Shown here in pieces: positions 24,513 through 35,532 of a DNA stretch of 64,000 nucleotides; the first letter of the stretch is position 1, and each line of letters begins with the position of its first letter. Below the pieces are notes generated by a model. The model was not told where the DNA came from. It searched no databases and worked only from the letters and a program-made list of their open reading frames with translations. The position numbers and the translations under genes are program-made. Origin of the DNA: Stratiolaelaps scimitus (lineage: Eukaryota; Arthropoda; Arachnida; Mesostigmata; Laelapidae). The stretch covers positions 4,898,001-4,962,000 of the forward strand of contig JABWDB010000016.1 of the NCBI GenBank assembly GCA_019614645.1, given 5' to 3'.

Positions 24513-27115
24513 GCGAGTAGATCTTTCACCCTTTCTAACGTTACCCCGACGTCTATTCTCTTTCTAATTAATCCCTTCCGACCTTAAGCATAGTAAAACT
24601 GCTGTCCTTTTAATGAGCCAATAAAACGCTGATTCTTACCATTGCTTCCTGTTCCTCGTCGGAGGGATTCTTTTGGTGCCAACCATAATCTACTGCGGCC
24701 GAATATTCGTATACTGTTGTCATCACCTGGATGTTACCCAGCTATACTTCCGTGTTAGTCTCGTCCCCAAGTACTGCAGCGTCCTTCTCATACTCGTGAT
24801 CCTGTCCCTGACTTGATCTTCATTTACGATACATGATAGCAGCATTCACATTGGCTGGTGGTTCGTCGTAACGACAACAGCTCAACAGCGCTATGATGCA
24901 TATAACTATTGACCAGAGGCTTCGAGTCGGGAATCATCTTTTACGGAGCAGCTCTTGCAGTGGATCGTCCCTCATAGGCTGGATGCTGTATGGAGATATG
25001 TACATACACTGCCTTCACAAAGCATATTTAGATGGCACATCCTCGTGAGGGTGCGCGGCGTACGCGATGGTCGTTCAGGAACGTCAGCGGCAACTTGAGG
25101 TGGCCGCCTTCGTCGAGAGATCTTGGTTGACCGCCGTTTGTTTGAAGGCCGTTTGTTCTACGTGTCCAGAACAGCGAGAAGACATGGATCGTCAAAATGA
25201 ATCTCTATCTGTTCTGCCTTTGATAGTACTTTCACCAGCGAAAATGCACGACAATGATATAAAATTGAGCTTTTTCCACGCGGTTACCAAGCGTCGCTAT
25301 GCACAAGATGTCTCCGTTTATACTCACGGATATACGGTGGTTTTTGCTACGGAATAGCACTCAGTGGTCAAAATCCACATGGACAAGATAGTTAGCGTAG
25401 AACAGTACGAACGTATAATGGAACACGCTGCGATATCTAATCGGTCTCGTGGGGACGGCCTGCTTGTCGCCTGTTGCGGAAATAATTAACGGAATTGTTG
25501 TAAATTACAGCCCTCTACCTCGGTGTAACAATCGAATTGTTGATTCGCTCCCGGTAGACAAGACGACCTACCTGATCTACCACAAAACAGCAATTTCCTC
25601 AAGAAAACTAAATGTCTACGCTTGCAAACGCGTGTCTTAAGGGCGACTCGAAATTGTGTTCGACCATCTTTGACGGATGACTATGAAACTACGAGTTAAT
25701 TAATCATCGTCTTATTCCTCAAATTATTGGTTTTGTTTGTTGAGCGCGCCAAGTTCTCACCCCGTCAAAATCCCAATCAGCTATTCACCAACCGGTATCG
25801 CACATAGTCGTTCCGATTGCAAATCGTCATGTTCCAGTAAACAAATAGTTTACACAATGCAAAAACCATACAATTTATACGTATACCGTATGTCATGACG
25901 TCAACGAACCACAACATATATCTAGTGTACATTGCGTGGTCACAGTGCGACACGAAATATCGCTATTCAAAACCCACGGACATGGTCGCGTCGGCTTAGA
26001 CATAGATTACGCGGTTAGCTCCCGTATGTGTGACGCCAAACAAACAAAGCCGAATGTTTAGGTTCGAGACATATGCGTGTGCACTGGTGGATAGAATTGA
26101 ATAGACTCGCCGGTCATATTGCCTCTGAGTGGGGGTCGTATTGCGTCGAGTGATCATCACACTGACAGTTCGCTCAAGAGTATCCATCTCTTATACACTG
26201 ACACGAGCTATTCTTGGAAAGCAGCTACATCTTTACGTCCGTTAGGCCAACCAGAGTGTTTGGTCGACTTGAAATTGGACAAGCTAGATGGGTCCCGGTC
26301 ATCGGAGGCCATCGCTGGAAAAAATACACGTGTGCTGCAAAATTTCATACATATTTTATAATAGTTTCGCAGGGAAACCTTTTCTCTCTAACTGCGTCGC
26401 TCACTGATTATCCACGTTCGTCTCAGCGCAAAAACCACTCGTCTACTCAACCGAGGAAAATACGGCAAGAAAGATAGGCGGTTGCCTGCCTCATGTTGGA
26501 CGATACCATCAGACACAACAAACAAGACCGACGATCATGTCCTGAGTAATGAATCCGTGAATGTCAGGATTCGCTTACCTTGGCATTAAACACTGTGACA
26601 CTAATGCGACTCAACGACGTTACCGGTATCGTTCAATCTGCGGAGATGAACTAAAACTGACCAGTGACGTCTCGTCATCGGGCGGAGCTGTCACCAGCAA
26701 AAGTGAAATTGTTCGCCTTCTTGCGGTCGTCATATCAATCACAGCTGTGGCCCACTGTAGCTTTTGCCATTGCTCTGAAAAAGCAACCTAGCTATGCTTT
26801 TGTTTCTGTTGTGTTGCACGAGAGAGGATTGGCCCACCTTGTCCACTAGGGACTCACATTTGTATTTACACAACGCCTCGCTCAATTAGCTTTAAATGTA
26901 CCTTGATACGCCGATGGTACATACCGATAGGAACATTTACAAATATATTCATCTGTGTAAAATAAATGAAAAAACTCAGTCATCAGCAGGAGTATGAAAT
27001 CCCCTCAGTTACGTCGTTCTCAACGATGAGCCGAGGCCCTTTTTGTTCGAGGATCCAATCTCTCTCTCTCTCCAAATCTCCATCTCATTCTCTTCTATTG
27101 TACGATTTGCACTAG
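24513..27115. other. non-coding stretch with one broken coding-like frame
   Basis: An element-tail-like sequence (CCTTTTAATGAGCCAATAAA) lies near 24605-24624. A plus-strand frame from ATG 25067 runs 96 codons to TAG 25355-25357. The same frame stays open and coding-like for 44 more codons to TAA at about 25490. No family was recognised. Nothing else is supported. Confidence 0.4.
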
Positions 27116-27231
27116 CCGGCGGTAGAAGACGCATGTCGCGGAAGCAAAAGACTTCCGAGCCGGGCTCAGGTGGCTGCCTATCGCGGATGATGACATCAAG
27201 TGATGCCGACCTCGCCAGCAACAGCACTTAA
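27116..27231 (+). CDS. candidate terminal coding exon, unknown protein
   Basis: A long CT-rich tract (27059-27095) leads to TTTGCACTAG, an acceptor ending at 27115. The sequence after it is GC-richer and open to TAA at 27229-27231. It encodes a basic then Ser/Asp-rich tail (SRKQKTSEPGSGG near its start, DLASNST at its end) that would suit the cytoplasmic end of a protein. The first two bases complete a codon from the previous exon. No preceding exon was identified and no family was recognised. A chance acceptor beside a short frame is the alternative. Confidence 0.3.
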
Positions 27232-27695
27232 AATGACCGTGCTAAAGTTGTAGAGGACAGGACCCTATTAAATCGTTGCACCCAGCTGGTGTTACGTGCA
27301 TTTCGTTACGGCATGGGCATAAGCGTGAAATCGTCCATTTTGTTTTAATATTTTTACGAAAGATGGATAGTATGAGAGCAGGCGACGTCCAATGGACGCG
27401 CGTGAATTAATTCAGTGTCGTACGTAAGGAATCGTCATGTTTTGAGATTTTTTACAACTCGAAATAGTGAGTTCGCAAGGGATGTGTGGTAGGGTGGCGG
27501 CTACTAGCAGTATAGTATACCATGTCTCTGTGTGGATTTAAACGGTCCAATTAGTTCCGGTAGCGCAATAGTTTTGTACGGCCAGGCGAGCAGTTTTTAC
27601 GTGGACAATTTTGATTTTTGAAAAAAAAAGACAAAAATGAGATCGCTGCATATCCATACGCTTAAGCGTTATGAGAATAATGTTCATAATCAGAC

Positions 27696-28358
27696 ATGGC
27701 TGCCATACAATCTATGTATGCTCTTAATAGTGCAGCCGTTGCTGTTAAGCGTCACAACGATTTGGTTAGAGCAAACCAGCTGGACGCGGGGTCTCACCTA
27801 GGCATGGAACTCACTTTCCAAAAATGGACATTGATTAAAAAAGAGGATACCACTATCGTACAACCTCAATTGTTTACGGGCTGACTCTCAGCCTTAAACA
27901 TTTAATGGCCACAGTTTTGCTTTCGGCATTGCTTCGTAAGATCGACAACCCCATTTAAATGCATATGTGCAACGGTGGCGATCGAACCCGTGAATCTACG
28001 GGTCTCTCCTCCGATTTCTAGATAAGCGCGCACGAATGTATCATCAGGCCACCAAAGGGCTCAACTGTACAAAATTCTGTGGACTGTAAACGAAGAATGA
28101 TTTTTCATTTTTTCTACTACAGGTCTCAGTGAGCACAGTTTTAGCGTGGGATGAGCTGGAAGTTGAAAAGTTCAATGAAAAGTGGAAAAAACTGACTCTA
28201 GATATCGGGGCACTTTGCTATCCAATATATAATCCAGATACATTGCGGGATTCTGTGGTAATTACAGATTCGCCCCACAGGACGAATCAGAAGGACAATC
28301 ATACCCCGATGATGAGATGGTCAAAAAGAATTTGTTCTCCGAAACGCATCGTGGGTAG
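27696..28358 (+). pseudogene. frameshifted two-exon coding segment, unknown
   Basis: The first exon (27696-27857) runs 54 codons from an ATG (MAAIQSMYALNSAAVAVKRH) to a possible donor ATC/GTACAA. The second starts after TTTTTTCTACTACAG at 28123 in phase 0, so the join is in frame (…EDTTI/VSVSTVLAWDELEVEK…). After about 28233 the coding-like sequence moves to another frame, which carries YIAGFCGNYRFAPQDESEG and ends in TAG at 28356-28358. The original frame stays open to 28410 but looks less like protein. One missing base near 28233-28260 would explain this, as would a sequencing error. The intron (265 bases) contains a SINE; without it the intron would be about 70 bases. No family was recognised. 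It may be a decayed gene or an uncorrected real one. Confidence 0.35.
27874..28059 (-). mobile_element. tRNA-derived SINE copy with target-site duplication
   Basis: On the minus strand: GGTGGCCTGATGATACATTCG (A-box region, about 28036-28056), then GGTTCGATCGCC (B box, about 27977-27988), then GTTGCACATATGCATTTAAA and GAAGCAATGCCGAAAG, matching the copy at 48383-48591 to the tail. It is flanked by CTCAATTGT (27865-27873) and CTCAACTGT (28060-28068), a 9-base target duplication with one mismatch. It sits inside the candidate small intron of the 27696-28358 segment. Confidence 0.65.
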
Positions 28359-29165
28359 CCACCAACCGGTATGGGCTTTCTGTGATCGTCGGGCTCGCAC
28401 ACTCGCATAAGTAACAAGTATGCGCCGCAGTGCTGTGTCCTGCGAGCCATGGATTCTATAGCTGCAAGCATCTTGCGAACTGCTAAGGGTCTCTGTCCCA
28501 TCCTGCTGTGTCGACACCCGAATCCCGATGTTCCCACCGTGTGTCACTTGATAACCACTGTCAGCATTAACTTGCTTTATTTGATCCCTCTGTATCACAG
28601 TACCATTAGTTATTATTTGTTCGTCGGATCTCTGTACTCCAGCCTCTCGATACTCGACGACCTGGGGCTGTTCGTATTTAACACCAAGAGACATCGGTAC
28701 AGCGCTTAGCTGCTTTCAGGGTTACACAACGCGGCCAATGCATCCTTCCAAAGAGTGTTCGCCAATTTCGTATAAGACATGAAACATTGCTCCAAGTTTT
28801 TATATTATGCTTGCTATCCCTATCAGCTGACAGTGGATTCAGATTGATTCTAGTCAGCAGGTTTGGTGGGACGATTCTTTATTGTATATGTAAATAAAGG
28901 AATTATTTTATGACATTATATTGTGTATGATTTGATACCAGGCAACATGTGGGAGGCAGGCTTGAGTAATTCCATCGCTAGTCAGCTCTGCAGTATTGAA
29001 TTACTTCAATGAAAGTGTCATTATAATACATGGAATTAACCGAAACGGCTTGCTTCTTCGAAGGTAATTGTTGTACAACACGGCATTCAAGATTAATTTC
29101 CTTTTTGGTGCTGTGTTCATCGTTGAATTATTAATCCTAATGTTTGTTCCTCTCTTCCTCGTCAG

Positions 29166-29453
29166 CTCGTGTATAGACTTTCCTCAACAACCTTGAAACC
29201 GTGCTTAGTAGCCGTTGCTCCGCCGCCTCTCGGCAGGCGCTAGAATGCGTCGGATCAACAACCTATGCCTGAATGAACCTACAGGCACATTCGACTACAG
29301 GCAATGCACAGCCGCCATGCAGTTTCGCTGTGAAACGCTGGCTACGAACGCCAACACGCCGAGTGACGAATGGACAGATATATTGACGGACGAATCGGTC
29401 GGTCTATTTCAGATGTTCCATATTGTTTCGTTGTCGCGTCGGCATACAGCAAC
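29166..29453 (+). CDS. candidate coding exon, unknown protein
   Basis: The acceptor is strong: TTTGTTCCTCTCTTCCTCGTCAG ends a clear pyrimidine tract at 29165. The following 288 bases are GC-richer than the flanks and end at a good donor (CAAC then GTGAGAAG, GT at 29454). From ATG 29244 a 70-codon coding-like frame (MRRINNLCLNEPTGTFDYRQ) reaches the donor. The frame that is open from the acceptor instead stops after 25 codons, at about 29243. It could be a first coding exon with a short leader or an internal exon. No family was recognised. Confidence 0.35.
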
Positions 29454-30340
29454 GTGAGAAGCCAATCCACGAGGCCGACATCGAACCGACGTAGTTGGCT
29501 GATCTAGGCTCCGCGCGCCGTCCCTTGTATCAGTGCATTATTATATTCGCTGTAGCAATAGCAATATCGAACAACAGGCAGCATCAGGCAGGAACAGACC
29601 AGCCATGCAACAAACCGCCAGCCACGATTCTACGGGGCTGGTATCATTTTGCTCGCCACTCCACAATGCCCCCAACACCGGTCCAGCATGCTCGCTGTGC
29701 TACTGTAGTATAATAGTACAGGGCAGCCAGTAGAGATCTCCGTGCTCCCGGTCTTGTCAGGCGATCGGCCTGCCGCCGCCGCGACCACCTTCATCCTCGA
29801 TGGCCGCCGGCAACGGCGCGAAGCACGCATCTGTTGTCGTGCTAGGTTAGGCTGGTGTTAGGACAGACTACCCACCAGCCACAGAGCAGCAGGCATAGTT
29901 CTGATAGACCCCGTTGGTCGGCCGCGCGATACCGGCTGCCTTCCCGGTCGTTTCGCGGCTGTCTCGTCGACCGCCGCGCAGGGTTCGTTGCTTTGTCGTT
30001 GTTGTTGCTGCTGCTGCTGCCGCCGCCGCCAGCGGTGAGTGAATCGGTTGGGTGAGAGAATCGTTTGGGTGAGTCGACCCTTTCCCGAAGGCTGTTCAGG
30101 CCCTCTCCAGCCGTCCTTCCCTGCAGTCCGTCAGGGTGACAGAACGGAAAGAATACTTACGCGCCGAGTCGAGCCGAACTGAACTAAGCCCGCCGCGCTG
30201 CCCGAGCACCGACCGACCGGCCGACCGCGCTACCCATGACGAGCCGCTGTGCGCAGGCAAGCACCACGAGCATTATATGCTGATGATTACTATACTGACG
30301 ATGACATCGAAGGGGATCGTAGTTAGAGTAGAAGCAGAAA

Positions 30341-30369
30341 CGGCGGCAGCGGCGGCGGCGGTGGCGGCA
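30341..30369 (+). repeat. GGC trinucleotide repeat
   Basis: Imperfect (GGC)n with CAG and GTG interruptions in the 5'-exon-like island. Confidence 0.9.
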
Positions 30370-30398
30370 GGCTCCACGAACAAGAGGACAGTAGACAC

Positions 30399-30422
30399 CA
30401 GCAGCAGCAGCAGCAGCAGCAG
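30399..30422 (+). repeat. (CAG)8 repeat
   Basis: Eight perfect CAG units, the longest CAG run in the window. Confidence 0.95.
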
Positions 30423-31651
30423 CCGCATGCATCCATAGGACAGAGCGATATAGAGGTACATGGTGGCATTGAGAGAAGGAGCGACTGTTCACCGCTACAT
30501 TCTCCTCTCGGGAGTTCGTTCGGCGGTTCGACTGCGCCAACCTATCAGCCGCTACTACAGCTATTTACTGTCTACCCTGGCCTACCTAGGCAGCCATTGT
30601 ATCTGTTGTCTCTCCTGTGTTCACGACTCCCTCGGCCTATGGCAGTAGTGGCAGTGGTCGAGGAGCAGGAGTCCACTCAATCCGTCCAGTCGTCGAGTTG
30701 GCAACGCTGCTGCGTCTACTGCTGGTGGACCCCAGTGAGAGTTTCTACTAGGCCGCCAGTGAGCCCGTGCTAGCCCGCCCAGTTCCCATTGTCAGTTCGT
30801 CGGATCGTCGTCGACTGTTGTTGGATATTAAAGAACAACCACTGCTGAACACGGTGTCGAGTCGTTCGAGTGCAAGCCACCAAGGATGAGTTGATCAAGG
30901 AAGAGTTTGGCAACGATACGACACAGGGTGCATAGGAATCTGGCTCTGATATCTCTATAGGGGTCGTATTCGCAGAGAACGGTGGACGTTCATAGAACGA
31001 CACGCAAGGAGCTGACAAACAAATCCATTTCCTGTATTGGGTTCCATGACTGAGGTTCTGTCGAGAAGTTATCAGTGATATTCGAGCCTCGACGCACACT
31101 CAGTGATCATACTCTGATCACTGAATTCGCCAGGATTCACCGCACGGGCAGCAAGACAGCTCAAAGTCAAAGTCAAGCAAAGGAATACAGCCGGATATAT
31201 ACATTCAAGATACAGTTTTCCGTGATAGTGTCATCGATCTGAACGACAGAAGTGACAGAGTTGAGCGTTTTCTCGACAGCTCAACTCAGTTTGACCGCAA
31301 ACCGCCGCAGCGAAGTTGAGACGAACACCGGGTAGTCGCAGCGGTACGAGACACGCGGTGGCCTTTGACAGCGTCGAGACGAGTTGCAACTAGGGGCCTG
31401 GACGTGTACGTTCTATGACAGTTCCAGCCGCGTAGTTAGTGTCATTAAACGGTTGTGTCTATTCCCTTGTCGACTTGAGTGGTTGTGACCGAGGAAGACA
31501 CGCGGGAGTGAAGGGCTCCCCTTCCTCCGCACGATAATTTCCTCTCCTGACTGTGCTATCCTCTCGAACTGTTTCCGGCAGCGCCACCGGAGATCAAACC
31601 AGTGATGAGCTCTGTTCGTGCTGTGATTTTTCGATACTATGTCCTGTTCTG

Positions 31652-31670
31652 ATTATTATTATTATTATTA
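31652..31670. repeat. (ATT)n repeat
   Basis: Six ATT units near the end of the 5'-exon-like island. Similar ATT runs lie near 2143, 5537, 33452, 49712, 53570 and 57730. Confidence 0.9.
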
Positions 31671-31921
31671 CGAATAGTTTGGAATTGGACAGTGTGTATA
31701 TAGGCCTGTGGCTCTGTTGCATTGCGATCCCGATTCGGAAACAGGCGAAAAGACACAACTCGACGGAGGAGCTCGTGCCGGACGGTGATAGTAGCGCAGC
31801 GTACGCCGAAAAGTCTTCGGCAGTCTGCGTGACGAGCCTGCGTGCTGGGGTCTAGCGCTGAAGTTGAATTTTGAGAAGCTATCACCCGGCGGATTACTGT
31901 CCACCGACACCCACCGACGGC

Positions 31922-34540
31922 GGTGAGTATGCGAATCGAGTTAGCGAATCTCGTCGTGAGAATTCGAATGTGGCAATTACGATCTATGCATCGGGAATAT
32001 CGTCTTTTTGTCTATGCATGTATTCAGACTATGCAAGTATATATATATATATATATATTGTGTAATATATTTTTGAGGCAACTGAAGAGGTAACTTAAGT
32101 CTATGTTTTTTTCCAACGCCGATTTGTCCACGAATTGTGCCAAAGCAACGAAACGTAGCATTCTGTCATTATTCTTATTATTCCATTATTATTATTATAT
32201 TATGTATACGTTTTTCAATAATTGAAAATTTCTATGAAAGAGTTGTTCATCACAGTAGCTTGCGCTCTCGGCCAAACGCCATAAATACAAATGGCACAGA
32301 TCGCAGACCGGGCTAGAACAAATCCGTTTGCAGTGCCCCGGAGGCCTCTTTCGATTTCATTCAGGTTCAACCTAATGGCATGCTCCTAATTTTCGTATGT
32401 TCCATAGAGGGCGATGTTCCATTAGTGGCGATGAAAGGTTCACATAAAAATAACGCGCCCTGCCCATTACCTTGCTCGCTGTCCATTACGCCGTATGTTA
32501 ATACCAGGTTCGAATGTCACAAATGTTGCAGAGCTATGGGGGAGGTGTGTTTTGACTAATCCGGTTAGTTAGTCTGTTGTCAGCAGTGCAACGGGTATTC
32601 TAAATATTGGCGTTGCTGGGTTTAGCCGCCTACTGCGAATGTGGCAGGTTCTTGAGCCGCAGCTGCGGTGCGCGCGAGTATCAGTCAAAGACTGGAGATG
32701 TTGCGTTGCTGCTGCTGCTGCTATTGCCTCAGGGGAAGCTGCTGCTTTGAATGATTTTGCAGTCGAAGATATCGCCTGTCTAGCGTACAGGGATGGAAAT
32801 GCGGAATGTTCTATGTATTCTTTCCTCAATGATGTAGCGAGTTGACACTGTGAATCTGATCCTTGTACCCAGTTGAGCTTGAAGGTTATTATGAGAGCAT
32901 GGCCTACACAGGTTCGCGACGTCTCCATTTTCCTGTTGGTTTACAACAACATTCTGTGCAATCGTATGGAATCGCTGTTCTGCAGGTAGCTGCATCGGTA
33001 CCCGTCTACCCAAGCAAATAAATACTATAATAAAGTAATAAAAACCACCCCAGGAATCGCTGGCTCGAGCTAAAACGAGCTGCTGGTTTGTTTATTGCAC
33101 ACAGAAAATTCTCTTAACCGACGCAGCTTTTAATCTACAAGATTCGAACTATGTATTCGTCACCAGTGCACGGCGTTTTCGTTGTCTGCAACAAGAAACA
33201 CAGACACTATGGCATGCGCGAAGTCGTTGACGGTCGAGAAACTCAAAGAGATCCTCGAGATAGAGCAGCAAGAGAGGGACCGTGTTATAAAAGCATCCAA
33301 GTGGAAAATACGCAGGCGGCTGGTTCGCTCTCGCGATTAGTAGTATTACCATGTATGGAGTGAAATGGAACGTCTCGACTACAACTTTCTCTGTCTCGGG
33401 CAAATTCGAAGTATTCCGAAGCAACTTTACGAGTAATTTCTCTAGGATATCATCATTATTATTATTATTATATTCTATTTATGGAACGATTGAAAGCCTG
33501 ACTATATTGAAGTTCAGTTGCGCCGTCCTAGTCCATTTTGAACAAAACTCGGAAATTCGTTGAATTCACCTCACCCTTCCCGAGCACCGAGATGTGCACC
33601 ACCTCTGACCGCTTGCTTTAGTCGACCAGCGGGTACAGCCCTTCACACTGGCTTCGTTCTCTTTTTCGGCTTTGTTTTCTCGATGTAATTGCGTTTGGAG
33701 CAAAAGTATTATTAACAAAAGCCGCCTTGAGAAATTGCTGATGGCCTAACTGGTGGCGGACGTAGTTCTCCAAAACGTACATGTCATACTTTCCGCAATA
33801 TCACGGGTAGGCTCCCAGTACACGCGTATCGTGATGACGGAGAATTTAAGAATAGAATCGAACGGAGTCCTTCGCCAGCCGCAGCAGTAGCAGCAACGTC
33901 ATGCAATGTGCTGCAGGCCCTCGCCGGCCTCGCTTAGGACATGGCTGGGAGGGCAGGGCTGACGTTGGGTCCGTTTGTCCGTTCCTACATTTGCATTTCC
34001 TCATACCCTGTCACTACTGGTACGACGATTGCTACCTTGACCACGAGCTCAATAAACAAGAACAGGCCGAGACCGAGAGATGGAGAGTGCGCGGGGTGCT
34101 ATTAAATATTATAGTAGTTTCGGCTTTAGTTGTAGTGATGGCTTTCCCTGTGAGGTCAGCAGACCCGTACGGCGGAGTCCGATACCTCGCCTGCCGACTT
34201 CGGAAGCAATTGCCAACCTTGCATACAACGATTATCACCAATCACACTAAGTGGTTAGAGTCATTGTTTGTTGATTAGATGCATTTCATTTCGATTGCAT
34301 GCTATGTTAATCGAAGTTAGCCTGAAGAGGGAAATTATGATTAGTTTGATTTAATTACATACATTCGAATGGCAGAATTGTTCTCAAGCTAACCCATATA
34401 CAACACGACGAAATCGGCGCAACTATGAATTCATTTTTCTGCTGTTTGGGCTGTCTCTCTATTTGTCTGATATTGTAGTAGAGATATATAGAGTGCTACA
34501 AAATTCCGAATATCAATAAGCGCCGAATTTACATTTGCAG
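31922..34540. other. non-coding stretch (putative intron)
   Basis: It begins at the strong donor and holds a (TA) tract at about 32039-32059, a short (GCT)n at 32708-32722 and an (ATT)n run at about 33450-33470. A 125-codon ATG frame (33901-34278) includes a hydrophobic stretch GVLLNIIVVSALVVVMAFPV and lies in a GC-richer patch, but its length is within chance. An AGGTTCGAATGTC at 32506 resembles a B box without a clear A box. Confidence 0.4.
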
Positions 34541-34905
34541 CCCTCTCGATGTCTGAGAGAGATCCACGGGACCACGGGTGCGTCCATCCATATCAGTTGT
34601 TATTGTTACGCAATGGAATCTCCGATAGAGACGAGCAGCCTTATGTGGCAGGGGCAACACCCGCTCAGCAGCACATGGCAGTGCCTTCTGTTGTTGGGAC
34701 AGGAATCGAGTCGCAATCGCGACTGTCGTGTGCAGTCGTCCACGCATACAGCACGAAGCCCTGTCACGTGCAGACGTGCAATAGCAATGAGCACGTTCTG
34801 AGCAACGTTCGCCACTGCGGGTTAGACTGTGATTGGAACACTTCACCTAAGTCAAACGTAAATTCCCTCCGACGGCCGGGCTTGGCGCAACTTGCCAGCG
34901 GCTGA
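34541..34905 (+). CDS. candidate first coding exon, Cys/His-rich, unknown
   Basis: An acceptor (ACATTTGCAG) ends at 34540. Eight bases later ATG 34549 opens a 118-codon frame to a stop at 34903-34905. The frame is moderately GC-rich and Cys/His-rich in its second half (CHVQTCN, HCGLDCDW). The cysteines are spaced irregularly and no known zinc or disulphide family was recognised. A donor-like AAC/GTAAAT at about 34858 could end it as an exon. Two other frames are also open over most of this patch, which weakens the call. Confidence 0.28.
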
Positions 34906-35413
34906 CGACATATGTATGTAGTGCACTTCGCAGCAATGAGCCATCACTCAGCGAAATCGGCGTGAACGTTCCTCGGAAGGTTTCGAGAGTCGAGATAGAC
35001 TCCTATGACTTCCTTTGACAGTACAGTGTCATCACATCAGTACACATTTTAATTACACGTTTTAAATCTATATTCATTATTACTCTAATTATGATTCCCC
35101 TACGTTAGGTCGTACCAATCCGGTAGTTAGTGAGTGCGTGCGAAATGAGTGTTTTTGTGGCTGCGATGAAGTGTTATGGGTGATGGAGTGCTCAGCTCAG
35201 TGTCAAGGGTCATTTGTGTAGTGAAGACCCCTACAGAGTGTGGCGTTCGTCGAGCGGGACCTAGGCTGACATTGAGGTCGTTGTGGGAAGACAGTGACAA
35301 CAGACGACATTACGGTAGAGACGAGCGGATCGTTTTGACTTTTGGTGACAGACGATAAGAAAGATAACAACGACGACAGCCTCTGTATAGCTGACACAAT
35401 ACGAGGCGGCAAT

Positions 35414-35532
35414 ATGAGGGGCATTTTCGATATAATTGGCCTGAGTGAAGCCGCAATTATTGGCAATGTGAGACAATTGGCAAGAAGAGTTATCGCCGAG
35501 GCCGCGAGCCCTTTAGCCAGCGCCTTCGAAGG
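35414..35532 (+). CDS. candidate first coding exon, presequence-like
   Basis: ATG 35414 lies after a leader-like GT-rich stretch. It encodes about 40 residues (MRGIFDIIGLSEAAIIGNVR first, then basic and alanine-rich with ARRVIAEAASPLASAF) before a good donor (AAGG then GTATGTGAGG, GT at 35533). The frame is open upstream to about 35336, and an acceptor-like TTTTGGTGACAG at 35351 would make it an internal exon. The Arg/Ala amphipathic pattern resembles a mitochondrial presequence, but that is only a pattern. No family was recognised. Confidence 0.33.

Larger units (their letters stand above)
29850..31921 (+). other. putative 5' untranslated exon region (triplet rich)
   Basis: A GC-rich island rich in GCC, GGC, CAG and GTC triplets and GAGT/GTGAGT motifs ends at a strong donor (GACGGCG then GTGAGTATG, GT at 31922). 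All six frames are broken or are repeat translations, so it is read as a non-coding 5' exon, or two merged ones, of a plus-strand gene. A further donor-like GCG/GTGAGT at 30032 could split it. Its target exon is unknown; acceptors at 34540 and elsewhere downstream are candidates. A promoter and CpG-rich start region are expected but not separately visible. Confidence 0.4.

Noticed and set aside
28449..28694. N-terminal part of a 131-codon minus-strand frame rich in Gln and Asp
   Set aside because: The composition is intriguing, but the frame overlaps the plus-strand segment ending at 28358 on the opposite strand and has no clear acceptor; kept only as a note.
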